In this document: positions 11,901 through 23,900 of the stretch, one piece after another
How positions within the stretch are numbered: position 1 is the first letter of the stretch
How the letters are laid out: the number at the start of each line of letters is the position of its first letter
Assembly (NCBI RefSeq): GCF_905163445.1
Contig: NC_053202.1
Location: forward strand, 8,990,001 to 9,054,000
From: Pararge aegeria
Taxonomy: Eukaryota; Arthropoda; Insecta; Lepidoptera; Nymphalidae
Length of the DNA: 64,000 nt
Direction of reading: 5' to 3'
Made by a program: the position numbers and the translations under genes
Notes under the pieces: model-generated
Databases searched by the model: none
What the model was told of the DNA's origin: nothing
Seen by the model: only the letters and a program-made list of their open reading frames with translations

Positions 11901-14900
11901 CTCATACCTAGAAGGAAACGATCTTATATCAGACCGACAGTATGGTTTCCGTAAGAACCGGTCTACTGGTGATCTTCTAGTGTATGCCACTCATACATGG
12001 GGCGAAGCCATTGAGAAACACGGTGAGGCACTTGCTGTCTCTCTGGATATCTCCAAGGCTTTTGATCGGGTCTGGCACGGCGGCCTTCTCAGTAAGCTTT
12101 CTGCTTACGGAATACCTGCTGGCCTTTGCAGCTGGATATCTGATTTTTTGAGGGAACGGTCTTTTCGAGTGGTTGTCGATGGCCACTCTTCTAACCTCAT
12201 GGCTGTCAATGCCGGTGTTCCTCAGGGATCTGTCCTCTCCGCTACTCTCTTTCTGCTACACATCAACGATCTTTTGAATCCCAATCTTTTTGGGTACGCT
12301 GATGACAGCACCGTTACGGAGAGGTACTTGTCCAGCCCTAGGGCCAGTGCTAATGATATCCTTGAGCATAGAGAGTCCTTGGTGGAGCGTATTAACTTGA
12401 CTCTAAAAGAGGTGTCTGATTGGGGTGACGCCAATTTGGTTAAGTTCAATGCTGCCAAGACGCAGTCGTGTTTATTTTCCGCAAAAAAGAGCCCTTTCAC
12501 CTTGGCTCCCACTTTCCGGGGTGTATCCGTACCAATTAGCGACCATATTGAGCTCTTGGGTGTCAACATCTCATCCAATCTCAATTTTGGCAAATGCATC
12601 GAGTCCAAAGCCAAAGTGGCAGCTAAAAAACTTGGTATCCTCAATAAGGTTAGGCGGTACTTCACGCCAGGTCAACGCCTCGCACTGTACCAGGCTCAAG
12701 TGCGAACCTGCATGGAGTACTGTAGTCACCTGTGGGGTGGCTCTGCCAAGTACCAACTTGAAGCTTTGGATTCGGTGGATCGTCGCGCCAGGAGAATTAT
12801 AGGCGACAATTCGTTAACGCAGGCGAAACTACATAGTCTCCAGCACCGACGCAATGTTGCCTGTTTATCGGTTTTTTACCGGATATACTTCGGTGAGTGT
12901 GCTCAGGAACTTCACAATCTTGTTCCCCCTTCCCCGTTTTACCACAGAACAGCGAGACACCGAGAGCGGTGGCATCCTTATGTGGTTGATATCCCATCAA
13001 CACGCACGAAACGTTTTTTATCCACGTTTCTGATACGTGCCGCTAAGATGTGGAACGCCCTCCCGGTAACTGTGTTTCCTGCCACGTATAATTTAGGTAC
13101 CTTCAAGGCTAGAGTGAATAGGCTTTTTCTAGGCAAGCGTGCTCCAACCTAGACCTCATCATTGCTTTCTAACGGGCATGATTGTCGTCAAACGCTGGCC
13201 TATCGTTAATAAAAAAAAAAAAAAAAAAAAAAAATATTCTCAAAGGTGTGACAAGTCCACCAATCCGCAATGGGCCAGCCAGGGCCTGGACTACGGCCTT
13301 AACCCCTCATTGTGGGAGTAGACCTGTACCCTGTAGAGGGCCGGTAATGGTTTAATATGTTGATGATGATCCCTGTTGTATGTTTTTGTAACAGAGTCAT
13401 CTAGAAAGAATAGTACAAAGGCCCGGCGGGCGAAGAAGCGAAATACCAGCGTTACCCCCGCCTGCACCGACGCGGTTCCACACACTATTTGAACTGGGTG
13501 CCAAGCATACAAGGACCACGCTTACCCCCAGACATGATATCAAATCAACGCTGGCGTGCATCGCGCTTGCGGTAGGTAAAGTTTGGCTTTTTGCACGCTT
13601 TATGTATGTTTGTATGTTTGTAACCGACTTCTTTGGACGCTATTTTGACCCACGTTATACGGTTAGATTTCGTTCAAACTTTGTAGACATATCGAGGACC
13701 GATGACAATGCACTAATTTGAGAAGATTATTGATGTAACAACTTCGTTGGCTCCGTTACGCTACTCAAATATTCCGAAAGCTTACAGAACTCAAACTCAA
13801 ACTATTCCTGTAATAAATTATCTCTTGAATGCCCCAGATGATTTTTTTGTACGCAGTTGCCCCTCGACTAGATTCACACGGGTTCCTACTTTATTTTAAT
13901 TGAGGCCTCAAGGACAAAACTAACTTCCTGACATTTGTTTGGCTTTTTGATGTACTTACTTTGGTAGCCCAAAGGATATTGGATTACACATTCCTCTTTT
14001 GCCTGTCATGCAATCAAATGATATCTAGGTTTATAGCGATTATCATTTAGAAGCTAGACATGTTCCTTGATTATGCTGCATCTGTGATTGCCACAGTGTT
14101 ACCCCTTCAAGAGTCTTAAACACGTTAAAGCAACAAAGTTGTGTGAACATTTTTGTATTCACCGATATAATATCAGAGGGTAAGCATGATCTTTGATCTA
14201 AATAAAAGGGTTTAAAATTAAAAAATAACCCTGAGTACTATATTTGCCTAATGCTTATGATTTTTAAATTTTTATTAAGCCTTATTATTCTTAGATGTTA
14301 TCTTTTATTAGTTTGGTTTCGCATTTCCGAGACGTACTCAATGCACGATGTATTTCCCTCCAAGGAACGAGGTCTTACTTAAGAATTAACACCCGTTTTC
14401 TCTAGGAACCTAGAAATCGCCTTAATCTAGCTGATTCCTAGGAAAAAACGTTTGTCAAACTCTTATGTGATGTGTGACGACTTTAGGCGCCGTCTAAAGT
14501 TACGACACCGTGTCGTAAATTTTCGAGTACTCATAAAGTAACACTTGACAGATAAAAAAAATATAAATTGTTTTTTTTTTAAACATTTAAGTCCTGAAAT
14601 CCATATAAAAAATTAACAATATGATAATAAAAACACAAAATACCACACCTTGTGGCAATTGTGGCAAGCACCATAGGCAAGTTAGGTTGTATTAGTTGCA
14701 TAGTGAAAATGGATTGGTGAAAAGTAAATGTATGCTTAGGAATCTTCTTGAATTAAACATTACTTACTTAGGCATTGCCTTGTCCATCGTTAGTGAAAAC
14801 GACATCTTCTCTAACTTAAGAAAGATGTTCTATTAACATCTTTCTTAAGTTAGAGAAGCTTCGAGCTTATTAGTCTATATTTAAAACGAATAAATAAATA

Positions 14901-17900
14901 TACTACTACAATACACACATCGCCATCTAGGCATATAGTAAGCGTAGCTTGTGTTATGGTCATGGGTCAGGGTCGCTGCCCACTGCGCCAATGGGCCGTC
15001 TGTAGTAGTATATTTCATCATCATCATCATCACATCAACCGATAGACGTCCACTGCTGGACATAGGTCTTTTGTAGGGAGTTCCAAGTTCCACGATTCTG
15101 AGCCGCTTGGATCCAGCGGCTACCTGCGACGCGCTTAATGTCGTCTGTCCACCTCGTTGGGGGTCGACCAACGCTGCGCTTACCAGTACGAGGCTGCCAT
15201 TCCAGCACCTTGGGACCCCAACGTCCATCCTTTCTCCGAACTATGTGCCCGGCCCATTGCCACTTTAGCTTCGCGACTCGTTGAGCTATGTCGGTAACTT
15301 TGGTTCTTCTACGAATCTCCACATTTCTGATTCGATCGCGTAGAGATACTCCGAGCATAGCTCTCTCCATCGCCCGCTGAGTGACTCTAAGCCTTCTTAT
15401 GAGGCCAATAGTTAACGACCGGTAGTATATTTATTTATATTTAAAACAAGTTTTATCCTAGGTGGCCCAATCAAACAAAGCGCTTAACATCTCCGACGTA
15501 GATGAATGGCGGAAAGAGAATGGCATGGTGGTGGCAGATATTACAGCAGACGACGCAATCAACGTCAGTACAATGCTGTGTATGCCAATTGTTAATGCGA
15601 ATAAGGACGTTATTGGTGTAGCTCAGTTGATTAATAAGGTAAGTAAAACTCCTTCATACTTAAAACAGAAGTTTACTTTTGTTAAATGGGAATCCGACTG
15701 CTGAGTGATATTTTTTTTTTAATGTGTGTGTAGTATTAGAATTTATGAGTAAGTAGTTTATTATAATTATTTTGTATATATATACATATATATTTTTAAA
15801 CTTAAATAGGAACGGGTTGGTCCAACCCGTTCCTAACGTCAAAGGTTGTCTGGAAGAGATCGCTTTAGTGATAAGGCCGCCTTTGCACGCTCTATTTTAT
15901 TTTCTAAGTTTCTTCTGTATTTGTGTTTAATTTGTATAAAATGTGTGTGTGCAATAAAGACTTCAAATAAACAAACAAACAAGTTAATGGTAAGCGATGA
16001 TGCAGCCTAAGGTGTTAGCGGGCTAACCTGTTAGGGAGTATGGCAGTAATACCACTAATCGGTTTCTACGCGACATCGCACCGGAACACTAAATCGCTTA
16101 GCGGCACGTCTTTGTCGTTAAGATGCTAACTTTTTACGGCCAAAGCCTCCAAACCAGAAAAAAATAGCCAAAGCTATATTATGTTTTCAGGAAAACGGAT
16201 CTCAGTTTTCTGACGGAGACATATCAATATTCGAAGCATTTGCAATATTCTGCGGTCTTGGCATCCACAACACACAGATGTATGAAAACGCTTGCAAACT
16301 GATGGCTAAGCAGAAGGTAAAGCAAAGTTTCATATTGTTTATTCAGGAGTTAAGTATAAGTGGTAAAAAAGTAGGTCCAACATGTGCACTAAAGATCCAA
16401 GTACAAATTTAACTTTATTTTTGTACTTTTAATTTACTATGATCAAACTATTTTGAATCATTACACTTCAAATTCAAATTCAAATTCAAATTCATTTATT
16501 TCAAGTAGGACTACTTTATAAGCACTTTTGAAACGTCAAGTATGTATGTTTGTGTGACTCTACCACCGTTTCGGAAAGCAGATTCTACCGAGAAGAGCCG
16601 GCAAGAAACTCAGTAGTTGCTCTTCTACAAATTTAACTCTATTTGTGTACTATTAATTTACTATGATCTAACACATTTGGAATATTACGCTTTACGAAAT
16701 TGGGCACGTTTATAAGCTTTAATCTCACTTAATCGGTGATAGCCCAGTGGGTGGGACTTCATCTTCACTTTCGGGGGAGCGTGTTCGAATCCCAGCACGC
16801 ACCTCTAACTTTTCTACGTTTTCTGCTTTTTAAACAATTAAAATGTCACTTGTTTCAACGGTAAAAGAAAGCATCGTGGGGAAACCTCCATACCTGCATA
16901 CAATGTTCTCAAAGGTGTGTGAAGTCCGCACTGAGCCAGCGTGGTGGACTACGGCCTTAACCCCTTCTCATTGTGGGAGGAGACTCGTGCCGTGTAGTGG
17001 GCCGGTAATGGGTTGATATGATGATAATGAAACTCACTCACCTAATTTTTTTTCCAGGTAGCTCTAGAATGCCTGTCTTACCACGCGACAGCGTCTACCG
17101 ACGATACCAGCAGACTATGCCAAGATGTCATACCGTCAGCGGAGATTTACAATCTGTACAGTTTTCATTTTCATGGTAGGTATGATATTCTCCAGTGACG
17201 TGCATAGGCTTTGCAGATGATATAAAATGAAGAATATTTCTTCGACCTAGAACAGTCTTCGATCCTAACGTCGAAGGAAAAAAGGAAGGAACACAATTAT
17301 AAAAAAATAAAAAAAAAGAATATTTCTTGTCCGAGTTAAAAGAACGTGTGAGCCGTGTGACGCGTGGCAGATGTGAAACATCGAAATTGTTTTCTGTAAG
17401 TTATTGCATAATGAAAAGATTACAATTACAAATTACAAATTTGTTCCGCAAATAAAAAAAAAAATACAACCAAAAGGATAACCAATCTTTTTTGTAAGTC
17501 CGTTAATATTGACTTTTTAATTACAAAATTAATATTCATTTCTATTGTTACATACGAAGTACACAAATTCTATCATATAGCGTGGCGATGCGTCGCCACG
17601 GCCTGTGTCGCCACGCCAAAAATCAGGTTTACCCTCCGCCTATAGATGTTTCACATCAAAAAAACTTAAGGATAGACATTGTAAGAGTTATTAAAAGTCT
17701 ACCCATAAGTATTTATGACTCGTATGGAGATTTTCTTCATTTTATATCATCTGCATACCCTGTGCATACCCTCTATGCACGCCACTGATATTCAATAAAC
17801 TTAAAACTAAAGCTACGAGGGTTCCAAACGCGTCCTGGTCTAAGAAGAAGCCCACAACAAACTTAGACCCGGCTGTTTTTTTTTATCACCATCTCACAAT

Positions 17901-20900
17901 GTCATTTTAAATTATTAGAAGAGCAATCTGGTTAGTGCAATAATTTACACCCAAGCTTTTTTATCGATTACGTAGTACTTTATACTATAATAGGACTTTT
18001 CTATAAGCTTACGTTTAATACAAACTTTGAACTTTTTAAGAGACATCTCCAAGATGTGAATTGGTAGTTTATTGTAGAATTGTATGCAATTTCCTTTTAT
18101 TATACTCAGCCTTAATTATACTCAGCCTCGTCATTTCACTATCAACCACAACCGACCCACATCAGGGCTTGGGTTTAAGCTATGTAACAGTTTACACGTA
18201 CACTTATGCTAAGCTTTGTTGCGGTCCCTAGCGTATCCCAAGCTCACTCTTACTTACCTTCATTCGGAAACTCTATTTCTTCTACCATCCTCTTATTTCT
18301 GATATGTTCTCCCAAAGGCTTCTCTACTTGACCCTTTGAGCTTTCTTATGAGGCTCATAGCGACAGCAAATACACACACATTGAACTTCACAACGCGCTT
18401 TCCAGGGCGGGCTTAAAATTCCAGCACCTTGCGATCCTAACGTCCATCCGTGCTACGTTTACAAGTATCATTCTATCCTGTCAGAAATGAAAGAGGAGCG
18501 ACTCGATCTTGTCATTATGGTCTCAAGTAGAAACTATTACTGAATAATAAAGTTGTCTTATGATTTTCTTTAGATTTCGACCTTTCCGATGAAGATACAT
18601 GCAGAGCGACATTGCGGATGTTCCTACAATGTAACCTTGTTGAGAAGTTTCATATACCTTACGATGTAAGTACTTAATTGTTCTTCTTAAATATTCTCTG
18701 ACTCTTTGCTGAGAGACAGAATAGTTAAGTAACAACAAACAACAACAACAATTATTCATTGTATAGTCAACATCTCCTAAAGATGCTCCGGTTCGGAGCG
18801 AAACGTGCGTAGAGGGTACATTGTCGAATTGCTGTTTGGTGTGGAGTATAAGGATTGAAGAAATTATAAATTACACCATACAGATTCTCCTGCTTTTCGC
18901 AAAGTATAGAAAACTAAGCTTAATTTTTATTATATGTTATAATAAGTTATGTTTATTCAGTACGAGCTATAAAAACGTAAGGGTAGGCTTTTCATAACTT
19001 TACAAAGCCTATCCTTAAGTTTTTATAACTCACAGAGATTTTTAGAATTTTCTATAATCTGCATACATTTTGCATACACTCTACGCACTGTCTGAACCTA
19101 CCGTTTATCTCCCATTAAAACATTTATTCCTATGCTTTAAACAAATATGTACTCTAAACTCTTGTAATTGGGAAACATTTCGGTATTACGAGTATGTTAT
19201 ACTTGTTATTTTGAGAGTAGGTTATTCAATCAGTCGTAATGTGAATACCTTCCGTTTTAAGGTATTGTTTGATAACCGTCCAAAAGAGGTGATTTCTTCT
19301 GATTTATGTTGAACGTGTAGTGCTTACACCATTGATATATAAGCTCGATGCGTCGGTGAAGCATCACATGGTTAAATTTACGAAATATACTTTCACAGGT
19401 CCTTTGCAGATGGACATTAAGCGTAAAGAAGAATTACCGCCCAGTCAAATACCATAACTGGAGGCATGCTCTCAACGTGGCACAAACCATGTTTGCGATG
19501 TTGAAGACGGGGAAAATGGAGCGATTTATGTCCGACCTTGAGATTCTAGGTCTGTTAGTTGCTTGTCTATGCCACGATCTAGACCACAGAGGGACTAACA
19601 ATGCGTTCCAAACGAAGACGGAGAGTCCACTAGCGATACTATATTCGACTTCGACGATGGAACATCACCATTTTGACCAGTGCGTCATGATTTTAAACAG
19701 CGAAAGCAATAATATTTTTCAGGTAAGATTGATCAGTTCTGGAAATCTGTATACTTAAATAAAGCAATGGAGTTCGTTTTCTTGTTTCCGTTTGGTTCAA
19801 CGCACACATTTTCTCTGCAAGTCTTATTTATTTCTTTACTAGCTTTTACCCGCGGCTTCGCTCGTGTGGTAATTTGAAAAACTTTGCGAGGAGGAATGGG
19901 ACACCGATCATGAATACATAACATTGCACTATTTCAGGACGCTTTTGTAAACAATGTTGTACCTCTGCGTATTTTCCCATAGGACCTTTGCTTTTTTCCG
20001 GGATAAGAAAGTAGCCAATGACACTCTGCGGCGCATAAATTATCTCTATGCAAAAATTCACATCAGTCCGTTGCTCTGTAGCTGCGTTATTGATGGTAAA
20101 ACAAACACAGTATATATATTATATTTTTGTACATATCTTTAATATGTACTATGTTATATTTTTATTTTATGTTAATTTAGTTTAAAATCCTTATGTTTCA
20201 CTAATGTTAGTTGTACCACCTACTAATTTCGTATAGCATTTTCTTGTATGCCTTTGGTTGCCTGGAAGAGATCGTTATTTAGCGATAAGGCCGCCAAATT
20301 GTACGTTCTACCTTATTGAGCTGTTGTATTTGTATATCTGTAAATTTTCTCTGTGGTGTACAGTAAAATTGTATTCATTCACTCATTCATTCACAATTTC
20401 GCATTTATAATATTAGTATGGATTGCGTGCAAAGGCGGTCTTATTGCCAATGCAATCAATGCAAAATAAAAACATAAAACAAATTTTAACTCAGCTCAGC
20501 AGGTGTCTTAACCTAATCTCTGCCCCGGCATCCGCAATATTTTTTTGCAAACATCCACGTATAAAGGCAACTTAGCCATCATAACAGCGCTCGTTAAAGT
20601 TCATTTTATTGCAGGCCTTATCTCCGTGTGATTATAAGAATGTAATGCGGGTAGTAGAAACGGCGATTCTATCAACAGACCTAGCCATGTACTTCAAGAA
20701 GAAATCAAAGTTCCTAGAATTAGTTGAAAATGGAGAGTTCGATTGGCAAAGTCAGGAGAAGAAAGAATGTAAGTTGCGGTGGTTTCGAGGACGTTTTAGA
20801 TTTTATTTAGTTTTTAAATAGTTTATTTTAGGTTATAGTTATGTACTAAATAAAGTTGGCAAATAGCTATATAATAAATGTGTAAGTTTATCTGTTAAAT

Positions 20901-23900
20901 TCCCTTTATAACAACAAAAAGACAAACTAATACATTATAAATTCATTTATTGTCTGGTCTGTTGGGAAGCTTTGCCCATGACTAGTTAAAACCCTACTGC
21001 CAAAGACGTGCGCAAAGGGTTTAACGTACCAGCACGGTATCTCTTATTAGCCATGCCATGCCGTTATTTATTCACCCCTTAAATATTTTTATAATTTTTG
21101 TTATAGTGTTTTTACCTACACTTGGAGAAAATATCAAATTTTAAATATTAAAGTGCCTATAAAAAATTTCAAACGGCATATTTATAATAAATTCAGCATT
21201 GCGTCTGTGGGATGAGAGCCGTAGCTTAGTAGTAAAGCGCTCAGACCGTGACTTGTCGGTTCAGAAATTCTTATATGCACTTTCAAATTTATAAAATTGG
21301 CTTTAATACTCATATATCTGCAGCACCCGCTAACAAATAAGACTGAATCATCACTTCCCACCAGGTGAGATAACAGTCAAGGGAAAACTTGTGGAGAATT
21401 ATAAAAAAAGATCCTTTTGAGATCACTTTTCATATTCCTAAAATATTTCAAACTATTTGTTTGCCTTATAGTGCTTTGCGGTATGATGATGACGGCATGC
21501 GACGTATCAGCGATAGCGAAGCCCTGGGAGGTACAGCATAAGATCGCCAAACTAGTTGCCGATGAATTCTTCGACCAGGGAGATCTGGAAAAGTTGCAGC
21601 TAAACCAGCAGCCAATAGCTATGATGGACAGGTGATTTTTTATTTAACTTTGGAATGACACGTCTCTAAATATCAGAAGCTCAGTTATATTATCTAGCTT
21701 CAGTGAATTGGCTTAAATATTAATAAATATATAAATAATCATACCATCCATTCCTGATTCTATAGTCCATCTTACTTTGACGATAGGAAGTTTGATATGA
21801 AAAAACGCATCCTCGATTGGAAGAGAGCAAACCTTGTACTAAACGGCATCGGCCGTAGCTTAGGGAGAAAGCGATCAGGCCGCGATAGCCCGATATAGAG
21901 TTTGGTGTGCAAAAACGACTCCTCAATCAGGAGCACGCAAATCTTGTACTAATTGGCACCGGTGGTATGCCAACCGTAGCTAAGTGTGAAAGCGCTCAGG
22001 CTACGATTGCCCATTCCATTCAGGTCCACTTTACTTTGACAATACAGTTTGTTATGCGAAAACGACTCTTCGATTAGGAGCGAGCGAATGTTGTTCTAAT
22101 CGGCATCAGTGGTATGCAAACCGTAGCTTAGTGAGAAAGTGCTCAGGCCGCGATTGCCAGGGCAGCAGGTTCAAATCTTGTGGGTTCCGTAATTTTTATA
22201 AGCATTTTAAAAAATTTTAAATTCCTTTCTAGGGAGAAAAAAGACGAACTGCCGCAAATGCAAGTTGGCTTCATAGACATGATCTGCCTACCATTATACA
22301 AGGTGCTTTCGGACACTTTCCCTTGGATTCAGCCGTTGTACACCGGTACCATGGAGAACAGACAGCGGTGGCAGGACTTGGCGGAGAAAGTTGAGATGGG
22401 CCTGACTTGGATAGACCACGACACCATTGATAAGCCTATAGAAGAATTCACAGGTCTGTTACCTAATCTTTCCTGTCTGTTTAAAAACTTCAACTATTCA
22501 AAACTTTTAAAACCACTGTAATTTTTCCTACGTAAAATGTTAGTAGGTAACTACCATTTTTATCCCGAATAACAATGATCATTAAAAATTTACCAGATAT
22601 TTTGTGTGTTATTTATTTATGATATATATTTTTTGCCTTATATTATATCATATTAACATATTAAGCTTCTAAAACTCATTGTAAGCGGTGACAGCTCAGT
22701 GGAGAGGACTTCGTATTCACTTTCGGGGGGCCAAGTTCGATTCCCGCACCTCTAAGGTTTCGGTGTGCTTTTTAAGCAATTAAAGACATTTATTCCCATA
22801 AAAAGACCTTAGTAACTTACATAGGAAACTTAATTTTCTATAATAAATGAATACACTTAGCCATTAGACTAAACTAAATTCAATTTTACTATTATCTACT
22901 CATTCCATGTCTTTAAATTTATTGGTAATTCTTAATATATAAGAAGCTAATTTAGTTTTGAATACATTGAATGACGCCTGCTTCTATCGAATATCCTGTA
23001 TTTACTATTGCAGCATCAAACGAACCTATCAAAGATGTAGAGTTCACAGTGACAACGTTAAACTGTGCGAGGCCAGTATCCGACACAGCCAGCATGATGG
23101 TGGTCAAACCCATTAAACCATACTTCCATTCCCTTAGAAGAGGGAAGAGTGGAAGCGTTACATCCCGGCCTGCTAGGAGTAAACTTACTAGGTAAGTTTT
23201 GGACTTGCGTGCTATCTAAAGAGTGCCATCTAGTAACAGTACTGTGAAACATTACTGTCACTATATGTCGAACTTTCAATTCCATACAAACTGGCGATTT
23301 AGGTACTAACTTTTCCAGCAGTAGTTAAGCGATGGCCACCTAGTTTCTCCATACAAAACATGCTATGAGTTGAAAACTGCCGCTATCAAATTATGCGTTT
23401 GTATGAAGTTGGCCACTTGTTTGAAAAGTTAGTAAATCAGGCAGTAGGTATAAATAATCTTTGGCTGAGTCTTTCTAACGTTTCGTGACGAGGCTAAAAT
23501 ACTATTTATTTATTTTTTGTTATTAATTTACCACTGACATATAATTGTAACGGCAGAACTTGGGGCTTAGGGAAGATTACCAGGGCTAGGTTGTAGTGAT
23601 TAAAAAAATCAAATTAAAAAAAAAACAGTGAGACCCCTGGCAGTCATATAATCGGAGTGAACTCAAAGTTTCCTCCAGATCCCTCTACGCGGCGCCAAGC
23701 TCGCGCGACGAGCGCGCTCCGCTGACGGGGAAGCCGACGACCCGCGACCACAGCACGGTGACGACGCCGGAGGAGCAGACGCCGCTGCCGCCCAAGCAGA
23801 AACATAAAGGACGGTGGGTATACTAGCCTCTGTCATGAGCATAAAGTGGGTCAATTTGTTTCTATACTCATTGACAGTACTTGCGCGCAAGTAGCTGGCC

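Noticed and set aside
11836..13152. 438-codon ORF as a host gene
   Set aside because: It is a LINE reverse transcriptase ending in a poly-A tract and nested in a SINE.
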